DNA from: Comamonadaceae bacterium
GTDB lineage: Bacteria > Pseudomonadota > Gammaproteobacteria > Burkholderiales > Burkholderiaceae
Direction: 5' to 3'
NCBI GenBank assembly: GCA_947377705.1
Contig: CANCGU010000082.1
Location: forward strand, 1 to 10,439
Length of the DNA: 10,439 nt
Shown here: positions 1 to 4,925 of the stretch, in pieces
How the letters are laid out: every line of letters starts with the position of its first letter
Position numbering within the stretch: position 1 is the first letter of the stretch
Made by a program: the position numbers and the translations under genes
Notes under the pieces: generated by a model
Databases searched by the model: none
The model's input: only the letters and a program-made list of their open reading frames with translations
Told to the model about the DNA's origin: nothing

Positions 1-126
1 CTCGGTACGCACTCGGCGAATGCGCGAAGCCCACACGCCGAAGCTGATGAGCGAGAACACAAAAATCACGGCCGCAATGGCCAGGGGCACAGCCAACTGT
101 TCGAGTTGGGCGAGGTAGGGGGTCAT
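1..126 (-). CDS. N-terminal fragment of a small membrane-anchored protein, unknown function
   Basis: The gene runs off the left edge, so only the first 42 residues are visible. They start MTPYLAQLEQLAVP, continue with one hydrophobic stretch (about residues 11-32, rich in A, V, I, F and L) and end with a basic segment (RIRRVR). This is the pattern of a single N-terminal membrane helix with the positive side following it. An in-frame ATG lies two codons upstream (130-132), but a purine-rich AGAGAG sits directly against that ATG and about 6 bases before the one at 124-126, which favours 126 as the start. It is divergent from the PAAR operon, with about 136 bases between the two starts. I do not recognise the family, and nothing visible ties it to the effector operon. 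Confidence 0.55.
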   Translation of the reverse strand, partial: MTPYLAQLEQLAVPLAIAAVIFVFSLISFGVWASRIRRVRTE

Positions 127-262
127 AGGCATCTCTCTATTGTGAACAAGTCCGGGGCGGGCGTTCCAAGCGCACAGTCATTACTTCTAAATTTGACCCC
201 TAGCTTTTAATTAGTTCTTTTGTTTTCAATGTTGGATAATCTGTCCAGAAAGGTCAAAACAA
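127..262. promoter_or_regulatory. Divergent intergenic region upstream of the PAAR operon
   Basis: This non-coding gap separates two divergent genes. The half nearest the PAAR gene is AT-rich. A -10-like GATAAT lies at 235-240, but no good -35 is found 16-18 bases upstream. A TTGACC at 193-198 resembles a -35 but has only TCTTTT at the matching -10 position. A ribosome binding site AAAGG ends at 253, 9 bases before the ATG at 263. The promoter is therefore only suggested. No inverted repeat strong enough to call an operator was seen. Confidence 0.25.
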
Positions 263-826
263 ATGACAGGACTAGTAAGACACTGGATTTGCGACGGTGA
301 CTTGACCACCGTAGGCGGTACGGTCAAAGCGAAAAAACTTGGTGAAAGCATTCTTGGAAAAGACGTCGCACATGAAGGCGACCCCATTGAATGCCCCACA
401 TGCAAAAGCACGGGGCACATTAAATGCGTGCCGCCCATTCGCCCTGCAAAAGGAATGGATGGCCGCCAAAAATCCGCTGAGGGTGATTTGTGTATTTGCA
501 AATGCCCTACACCGCCGAGATTGATGGCTTCACAAACACTGTCGAAAGCGGCGTTTAACACTACCGAAATTGCAGCGAACCCTGCTGCCGTTGATTGGTT
601 TGTTCGTGCTGGGCACAGTGTTGCATCCATTGGATTGGGAGCGAATCAAAGGTTTTTGATTGCAGACGAAAACACCGGAGAGCCCCAAATGGGCGTGTCT
701 TATGTTTTGGAATGCAATGGCCTCCAAATGGAAGGTGTTACCGATGCAGAAGGTTTGACCCAAGCAATTCACTTCACCAAAGAGAACGAACCCGTGACGG
801 TGTACCTGAAGGTTGATGCGACATGA
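263..826 (+). CDS. PAAR-domain protein with C-terminal Ig-like extension (probable type VI secretion spike tip)
   Basis: The 187-residue protein has an N-terminal PAAR-type domain (about residues 4-90). It shows the repeated GD/GG pattern: GDLTTVGG at 12-19, a GD at 39-40 followed by CPTC (44-47), and a second EGD at 73-75 followed by CICKC (77-81). Cysteines 10, 44, 47, 55, 77, 79 and 81 and histidines 7, 37 and 52 could bind metal; PAAR tips are known to bind zinc. Residues 130-185 (FLIADENTGEPQMGVSY, then a TDAEGLT turn) resemble the small beta-sandwich extensions often found on such proteins. PAAR proteins sharpen the VgrG spike and carry effectors. The start at 263 has a Shine-Dalgarno AAAGG 9 bases upstream. 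The stop overlaps the next gene (ATGA), implying translational coupling to the lytic enzyme. No VgrG gene is in the window, so the link to a secretion machine is inferred from family and context. Confidence 0.82.
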   Translation: MTGLVRHWICDGDLTTVGGTVKAKKLGESILGKDVAHEGDPIECPTCKSTGHIKCVPPIRPAKGMDGRQKSAEGDLCICKCPTPPRLMASQTLSKAAFNTTEIAANPAAVDWFVRAGHSVASIGLGANQRFLIADENTGEPQMGVSYVLECNGLQMEGVTDAEGLTQAIHFTKENEPVTVYLKVDAT

Positions 827-1413
827 CGAAAACAAAAATAGTCAAGGTCGGCACTGGCCACACCACGCTCTTGAGCGATACGAAACCTCAAGCCATCAAA
901 GTAGACATGCGGCCAATTCGGCTGGCCCAGAACCGAGAATACTTGAAGAATGCCAATGTGAAGGCATTTCTTGGCGCTATAGCATGGGCCGAGGGTGGTG
1001 GGTACGATTTCAAATATGGAGCCGTACAAGGCAGGAAAAATGATAAATGGCGCTTTACAGATTTTTCCACGCATCCAGGGCCGGGTGCAGATGGAAAAAC
1101 AACGGCAGCCGGCATGTATCAGATCACGAAAGACACATGGAAAGACCACGGCATAAATGGAATGGGACTTATTGATTTCAGCCCCGATACACAGGACCTT
1201 ATTGCTGTAAATTTGCTCAGACGAATGGGAGCAGTTGATGCCTTGTTAAAAGATCAGTTTGGCGTCGCCATGTCCAAAGCATCATGGCCATGGGCTGCGT
1301 TGGAACAGGCGCAAGGGAAGGGCAACAGACATCTTGGTCAACCTTATAAAAAGTACGAAGACACTAGGGCAAAGTACCTGGAACTTGGTGGCAAAGATGG
1401 TGAGCAAAAATGA
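823..1413 (+). CDS. Lambda-R-type (GH104) peptidoglycan lytic transglycosylase, probable antibacterial effector
   Basis: The 196-residue protein resembles the phage lambda endolysin R family (muramidase-like, COG4678 type), which cleaves the glycan strand of peptidoglycan. From about residue 42 it follows the family order: AFLGAIAWAEGGG with the likely catalytic Glu57, FTDFSTHPGPG (78-88), TTAAGMYQIT (93-102), DFSPDTQDLIA (118-128) and the closing SWPWAAL (154-160) before a QPYKKYED tail. Residues 1-41 are a hydrophilic extension with no signal peptide or membrane helix, so export must come by another route. No holin or spanin lies nearby, which argues against a phage lysis cassette. Its position after a PAAR gene and before a small exported protein, with 4-base overlaps on both sides, fits a type VI secretion effector delivered to the periplasm of rivals. 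Enzyme family is well supported; the effector role is inferred. Confidence 0.8.
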   Translation: MTKTKIVKVGTGHTTLLSDTKPQAIKVDMRPIRLAQNREYLKNANVKAFLGAIAWAEGGGYDFKYGAVQGRKNDKWRFTDFSTHPGPGADGKTTAAGMYQITKDTWKDHGINGMGLIDFSPDTQDLIAVNLLRRMGAVDALLKDQFGVAMSKASWPWAALEQAQGKGNRHLGQPYKKYEDTRAKYLELGGKDGEQK

Positions 1414-1715
1414 TGAAGTCATATGTCTTCGTATTTTTAATCTTCGGTGCTTTCTCCGTCTGTAATGCCTCACCCGTTGGCAAGTCGTTTGCAGCCTACC
1501 GATCTTCCCTAATCAAGGATGGATGGATGCCGTTTGAATTCCATAGAAACAAGGAAGAATTTCCCCTGACTGGCGAAGAGGTCGCGTTACAAAAGGCAAA
1601 GATTTATGAAGTTGAAGGTTGCTCTATGGACGCGGGGGTGCTTTGCAAATTTTGGTACACCAAGGGTGAGGTTTGCTTGATGGTGGAAACCAAAGGTGGC
1701 CGAAGCCCAAGCTGA
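1410..1715 (+). CDS. Small exported protein, candidate periplasmic immunity protein of the lytic transglycosylase
   Basis: The 101-residue protein begins with a classical signal peptide: MMKS, a hydrophobic core (YVFVFLIFGAFSV) and a likely cleavage after CNA at residue 20. The mature part of about 80 residues has KDGWMPFEF (36-44), EVEGCSMDAGVLCKFWYTKG (67-86) and a final CLMVET, with three cysteines (71, 79, 89), of which two could form a periplasmic disulfide. The GW and C-x7-C-x-F/W pattern reminds me of small exported proteins found next to secreted toxins, but I cannot name a family. The start overlaps the stop of the lysozyme gene; ATG codons at 1410 and 1413 are both possible, with GGTGAG at 1399-1404 as ribosome binding site. 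A periplasmic location is where protection against a cell-wall enzyme is needed, hence the immunity call, which is inference from order and signal peptide. Confidence 0.65.
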   Translation: MMKSYVFVFLIFGAFSVCNASPVGKSFAAYRSSLIKDGWMPFEFHRNKEEFPLTGEEVALQKAKIYEVEGCSMDAGVLCKFWYTKGEVCLMVETKGGRSPS

Positions 1716-1753
1716 ACTGCCCCCAGCCAGTCGCACCAAGGTGATGGGGCAGT
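1716..1753. terminator. Possible hairpin between the convergent effector operon and recD
   Basis: ACTGCCCC at 1716-1723 pairs perfectly with GGGGCAGT at 1746-1753, with 22 bases between. CAC (1734-1736) and GTG (1741-1743) could form a small inner stem. It begins directly after the stop codon of the immunity-like gene and lies in the 71-base gap before the end of recD. There is no T-run on either side, so it is not a textbook intrinsic terminator. It could be a transcript-end structure protecting the operon mRNA. Confidence 0.35.
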
Positions 1754-1786
1754 AAGCGAATTAGCTTTGCGCTATGGAATCATCTC

Positions 1787-3637
1787 TCAGTCGCCTAGCC
1801 CACCACTGCGTAACACGCGTCGCGCACACCCATTCCACAGCACGCCCAGCTGCGGGGCCCACATCGTGAGGCGCTGACGCGCACGTGTGAGGCCGGTGTA
1901 CACCAGCTCGCGCGTGAGCACGGGCGACTCTTGGGCTGGGATCACCAGCAACACATGCGTGAACTCCGAGCCTTGCGATTTGTGAACCGTCATGGCAAAC
2001 ACGGTTTCTACGCTTTCAAGGCGTGAAGGCATGACCCAACGTACGCCGCCATCCACCGCAGGGAAGGCCACGCGCAACTCACCCTCGGGGTTAGGCAGGC
2101 ACAGGCCGATGTCACCGTTCATCAGCTCTAGCGCGTAGTCGTTGCGCGTCACCATCACAGGGCGGCCTGCATACCAAGGGCTTTGGCCCAAGCCCAGCGC
2201 GTGCTCGACTTGCGCGTTGAGTTGCACCACGCCCAGCGGGCCTTCGCGTACGGCGCACAACACACAAAACTCGGTGAAGGTTTTGAGCAGCGCTAGCGCT
2301 TGCGCATCGCTGCAAGGCGCAGCTGGTGCTGTTTTTCTGGCGCGGTGCGCGTCTAGCAAAGCGAGCCAATTTCGCCATCCGTAGCGCAAGCCCACGGCCA
2401 GTTTGGGGTCGCTGGCGTTGGGCAGTTGCAGGCGGGTCACGTTGGGTTCTGCGGTATCACCCCCTTCGTCAAGGTGAATGCTTTGTTGCAAAGGCAAGGT
2501 CGCCAGCCAATCGGGTGCGTCTTTCCACAGCGCTTTGAGGGCGGGCGTGTTGTCGGCCACATCTGCATTCACGGCACGCGCCCATTGGCCAATGCCGCTC
2601 TTGGCGTCAAAGCGGTGGCTGTGAATCAGGGTGACGGTTTGGTGCTGCAACAAACTGCCCGTACACAGCTGCGACATGACAGCACCTGCTTCCACCGAAG
2701 CCAGTTGGTCTTTGTCGCCCAGCATGATCAAGCGAGCTGATGTAGGAACCGCTTGCAGCAAGCGGGCCATCATTTCTAAGTCAATCATCGACGCTTCGTC
2801 GACCACCACCACATCGGTGGCGAGTTGGTGCAGTTGTGTTGCACGGCTGTTGGTTTGCAGAAGGCGGTGCAGTGTTTGCGCCTGCGTAGGAATGCGCGTT
2901 TGCACATCGGCTGGCATTTGGGTCAGCGCGTTGCTAATGGACTCGGTCAAACGCGCCGCCGCTTTGCCTGTGGGCGCTGCAAGGTGAATTTGCAAATCGC
3001 GCGAAGCCGTGCCCACCAAGAGCGACAGCAGTTTGACCACCGTGGTGGTCTTGCCCGTGCCCGGCCCACCCGTGATGAGCGTGATGCGGTTTTGTGCGGC
3101 CACCTCGCAGGCGAGGCGTTGTATATCGGGCGCGTCGTTGTTGGTTTTTGGAAATAGATCGTCTAAGCGCTGCTGCAAATCAGCAGGCGCGTCGCACGGC
3201 AGCGCCAAACGCTGGGCAATGTGTTGACGGATGTGTTGTTCAGCGGTCCATGCGCGGCGTAAATACAGGCGCGCGCTTTTTGAGCCATCGCCTTCGTTTG
3301 GGGTTTCGTCTTCGATCAACACCAAAGGGCTGGCATCGCCTTGCGTCCACGGCAACGTGACGGCTGCATCGTGCAAGTTGGCAGGCAGTGCGGCAGCTTG
3401 TTCGTTGTTCCAGCCTAGCAAGCGAGCAGCTTGGGTTTGCAAAGTGGCGAGGTCCAAGCACGCATGGCCGCGCCCCCATTGGTGGCTGGTCAGTGCGGCC
3501 AGCCAAATATGGCGTGGGTCATCGCTGGGTTGCTTGCTGTGCAACAAGTTGGCCAGAGATTTGTCCAAGCCGGTCAGGGGCGTGGCTTGCGCCCATGCGG
3601 ATTGCAGCAAAGGGGATAGGGGGTTGGGTGTTGGCAT
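1787..3637 (-). CDS. recD: RecD, alpha subunit of exodeoxyribonuclease V (5'-3' helicase)
   Basis: RecD is the fast 5'-3' motor of RecBCD, which unwinds and degrades DNA from double-strand ends. The 616 residues match the usual length of about 600. Superfamily 1 helicase motifs are in order: Walker A GGPGTGKT (190-197), APTGKAA (221-227), Walker B VVVDEAS (277-283), GDKDQL (307-312), VHKSQGSEF (551-559) and YTGLTRAR (580-587). The poorly conserved N-terminal 180 residues correspond to the part that contacts RecB/RecC. The start at 3637 is the first ATG after an in-frame stop; no clear Shine-Dalgarno precedes it, and no convincing minus-strand promoter was found. It is on the same strand as recB but separated from it by about 2.9 kb containing four unrelated genes, and its start faces the ccdA promoter. 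Its expression may depend on a promoter hidden in the ccd control region or on long read-through. Confidence 0.95.
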   Translation of the reverse strand: MPTPNPLSPLLQSAWAQATPLTGLDKSLANLLHSKQPSDDPRHIWLAALTSHQWGRGHACLDLATLQTQAARLLGWNNEQAAALPANLHDAAVTLPWTQGDASPLVLIEDETPNEGDGSKSARLYLRRAWTAEQHIRQHIAQRLALPCDAPADLQQRLDDLFPKTNNDAPDIQRLACEVAAQNRITLITGGPGTGKTTTVVKLLSLLVGTASRDLQIHLAAPTGKAAARLTESISNALTQMPADVQTRIPTQAQTLHRLLQTNSRATQLHQLATDVVVVDEASMIDLEMMARLLQAVPTSARLIMLGDKDQLASVEAGAVMSQLCTGSLLQHQTVTLIHSHRFDAKSGIGQWARAVNADVADNTPALKALWKDAPDWLATLPLQQSIHLDEGGDTAEPNVTRLQLPNASDPKLAVGLRYGWRNWLALLDAHRARKTAPAAPCSDAQALALLKTFTEFCVLCAVREGPLGVVQLNAQVEHALGLGQSPWYAGRPVMVTRNDYALELMNGDIGLCLPNPEGELRVAFPAVDGGVRWVMPSRLESVETVFAMTVHKSQGSEFTHVLLVIPAQESPVLTRELVYTGLTRARQRLTMWAPQLGVLWNGCARRVLRSGGLGD

Positions 3638-3657
3638 GCAGGGCCAGTTTACTAGGC

Positions 3658-3686
3658 GTGACAGATTTAAAATTTATGCGCATAAT
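3658..3686 (+). promoter_or_regulatory. Sigma70-like promoter of the ccdAB pair
   Basis: GTGACA (3658-3663) matches the -35 consensus at five of six positions, and CATAAT (3681-3686) matches the -10 at five of six, with the ideal 17-base spacing. Transcription would start near 3693, about 20 bases before the ccdA start codon. It is the best promoter match I found in the window. Confidence 0.65.
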
Positions 3687-3694
3687 ATGCGCAT
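3676..3694. promoter_or_regulatory. Palindromic operator candidate of ccdAB
   Basis: The palindrome ATGCGCAT occurs twice (3676-3683 and 3687-3694), start-to-start 11 bases apart, so about one helical turn. The whole 19-base element is itself an inverted repeat around position 3685. It covers the -10 box and the expected transcription start. Ribbon-helix-helix antitoxins of the CcdA type bind paired palindromes in their own promoters, so this is a natural CcdA or CcdA-CcdB binding site. No other function is excluded. Confidence 0.6.
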
Positions 3695-3713
3695 GCTTTT
3701 ACAGAAAGACACC

Positions 3714-3971
3714 ATGTCACGTACCAACACTGCAGCTGCTTCATCGCGAAAACGCCCAGTCAATCTCACCTTGAGTGAAAGCTTGGTGTCTGACCTTAAA
3801 GGCTACACCTCTAATTTGTCAGCCACTGCCGAAGAGTTGCTCACGGCTTATGTGGTCGAGCAAAAGCAGGCGCGTTCAAGCCGACAACAGCAGGCAGATC
3901 AAATCGTGGCAGGTTGGAATGCGTTGCATGCACAAGTTGGTTCATTTGCCGATGAACACGCCACACTCTGA
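3714..3971 (+). CDS. ccdA: CcdA-like antitoxin (ribbon-helix-helix)
   Basis: The 85-residue protein starts at ATG 3714. The frame is open far upstream inside antisense recD, but 3714 is the only start placed behind the promoter and operator. Residues 13-47 have the ribbon-helix-helix character of the DNA-binding part: KRPVNLTLSESLVSDL, then a helix ending in EELLTAYV. The C-terminal part (about 50-85) is polar and probably disordered until bound to toxin; it ends with GSFADEH (76-82), closely like the GSFADE segment of F-plasmid CcdA that wraps around the toxin. It represses its own operon and neutralises CcdB in this family. The stop overlaps the toxin start by one base (TGATG), so translation is coupled. 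The ribosome binding site (AGAAAG, 3703-3708) is weak. Confidence 0.85.
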   Translation: MSRTNTAAASSRKRPVNLTLSESLVSDLKGYTSNLSATAEELLTAYVVEQKQARSSRQQQADQIVAGWNALHAQVGSFADEHATL

Positions 3972-4288
3972 TGGCGCAGTTTGATCTGCACAAAAACAAA
4001 GGACTGTTGAAGGACACCATTCCCTATGTGGTCGTGGTGCAGTCTTCTTTGTTTGACGGTTATCGCCGTCGCGTGGTGGTGCCTTTGGTTAAACGCAGTG
4101 CGCTGCCTGCGGGTATTGCTGGCACGCGTATGAACCCAAGTTTCAAAGTCCGTGGCGCAGTGCTGGTCTTGCATCCACTGGATATGGTGTCGGTGGCACT
4201 TGATCAGCTGGGGGACTGCGTGGGCTCACTCGCTGAACATGGGCAAGAAATTTCGGATGCTCTGGATGAGCTGTTGACGCGCTCATAG
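3971..4288 (+). CDS. ccdB: CcdB-like toxin with a divergent C-terminus
   Basis: The 105-residue protein follows the CcdB fold pattern: VVVVQSSLFD (20-29), RRRVVVPLV (32-40), NPSFKVRGAVLVLHPLDM (55-72), VSVALDQLGDCVGSLAEH (73-90) and a terminal helix QEISDALDELL (92-102). CcdB dimers poison DNA gyrase by trapping it on broken DNA. In F-plasmid CcdB the last three residues, Trp-Gly-Ile, are required for this; here the chain ends LLTRS without Trp or Gly. The toxin may use other contacts, be weak, or have been inactivated. The reading frame is otherwise intact and full length. It starts inside the ccdA stop codon, as usual for the pair. Family assignment is firm; toxicity is not. Confidence 0.85.
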   Translation: MAQFDLHKNKGLLKDTIPYVVVVQSSLFDGYRRRVVVPLVKRSALPAGIAGTRMNPSFKVRGAVLVLHPLDMVSVALDQLGDCVGSLAEHGQEISDALDELLTRS

Positions 4289-4307
4289 CATTGATGGCAT
4301 GGTTGTT

Positions 4308-4329
4308 AAAAATTACTGAGTGTCAGTAA
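4308..4329 (-). terminator. Intrinsic terminator candidate for the lrp-like gene
   Basis: Read on the minus strand, TTACTGA (4329-4323), a three-base loop CAC and TCAGTAA (4319-4313) form a perfect 7-bp stem, followed by a run of five T that begins within the stem end and continues into TTAA. The stop codon of the lrp-like gene lies within the first arm. The stem is AT-rich and so weak. It lies between the convergent ccdB and lrp ends and could slow transcripts from either side, but the T-run favours the minus strand. Confidence 0.45.
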
Positions 4330-4787
4330 ATTGGTAGAGCCGTCTTGTCGACAACCTTGTTGAGCACGAAGCTTGAATGAACCCCCGTCACCCCTGTGAT
4401 TTTTGTAATCTTTTGCAACAGCAGCTTTTGGTAGTGATCAAGATCTTTAACAATAACCTTGAGTTGGTAATCTGCTGAATGGCCTGTGATAAGCAAGCAC
4501 TCTAAGACTTCAGGGATTGCTTTAATTTCCCTTTCAAAAAAGTTGAAACGCTCTTGCGTGTGCTTATCCATGGATATTTGAATGAGCGCTATGAGGCCAA
4601 GCTCCATTTTTTTTGCATCCACAAGTGCTCGGTAGCCAAGAATGATGCCTGCATCTTCAAGTGCTTTGACTCTGCGAAGGCAAGGTGACGGAGACAGCCC
4701 CACGCGTTCAGCGATGTCTTGATTGCTGATCTTTCCTTGCTTTTGAAGAATCTCAAGAATTTGCTTGTCGTACTTGTCTAATTTCAT
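4323..4787 (-). CDS. Lrp/AsnC-family transcriptional regulator, probable local regulator of leuA
   Basis: The 154-residue protein has the standard size and two-domain layout of the leucine-responsive regulator family. The N-terminal winged helix-turn-helix (residues 1-60) contains LDKYDKQILEILQKQGKISN and AERVGLSPSPCLRRVKALEDAGII, of which AERVGLSPSPCLRRVKAL (26-43) is the recognition part. The C-terminal ligand-binding RAM domain (about 64-140) has ALIQISM (67-73) and TGHSADYQLKV (101-111), the loop that in Lrp and AsnC binds amino acids at dimer contacts. The start at 4787 has AAGG 6 bases upstream. It is divergent from the 2-isopropylmalate synthase gene with 138 bases between, the usual place for a dedicated regulator, so leucine or a related amino acid is the likely effector. 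That ligand is inferred. GC is low (24 of 60 bases at 4441-4500). Confidence 0.9.
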   Translation of the reverse strand: MKLDKYDKQILEILQKQGKISNQDIAERVGLSPSPCLRRVKALEDAGIILGYRALVDAKKMELGLIALIQISMDKHTQERFNFFEREIKAIPEVLECLLITGHSADYQLKVIVKDLDHYQKLLLQKITKITGVTGVHSSFVLNKVVDKTALPIY

Positions 4788-4925
4788 TTGCGACCTTAAA
4801 GAATAATATTTTAATAAAAGTCAAATATTAGCAATAATCTGCCATTAATTAAAATTTTTAATCAATATTAGCAATTACTCTCGTGGCTGTGCACGTTAAA
4901 GTTTTATCAACTTAACGGAGTCTTC
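4788..4925. promoter_or_regulatory. Shared lrp/leuA control region with repeated AT-rich elements
   Basis: This AT-rich gap between divergent genes contains the 12-base repeat AATATTAGCAAT at 4824-4835 and again at 4864-4875, exactly 40 bases apart (about four helical turns). Between them is a perfect inverted repeat, ATTAAAA at 4848-4854 and TTTTAAT at 4856-4862 around one central base. Same-face spacing of AT-rich sites suits Lrp-type octamers that wrap DNA. A minus-strand TATTAT (4808-4803) could be the -10 of the regulator gene. A convincing leuA promoter was not found. ACGGAG at 4915-4920, 5 bases before the ATG, is the leuA ribosome binding site. No leader peptide rich in Leu codons is present, so attenuation of that kind is unlikely. 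Confidence 0.55.

Noticed and set aside
823..1715. Remnant of a phage lysis cassette
   Set aside because: The enzyme is of phage endolysin type, but there is no holin, spanin or other phage gene, and it is translationally joined to a PAAR gene and an exported protein.
1792..3658. 7-base inverted repeat (CGCCTAG at 1792-1798, CTAGGCG at 3652-3658) flanking recD
   Set aside because: It is too short to be meaningful, no transposase or integrase is present, and recD belongs to the conserved RecBCD set.
3231..3713. Upstream extension of the ccdA frame to a start at 3231
   Set aside because: The extension is antisense to the start of recD and would place the promoter and operator inside the gene. 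The start at 3714 gives the normal CcdA length.
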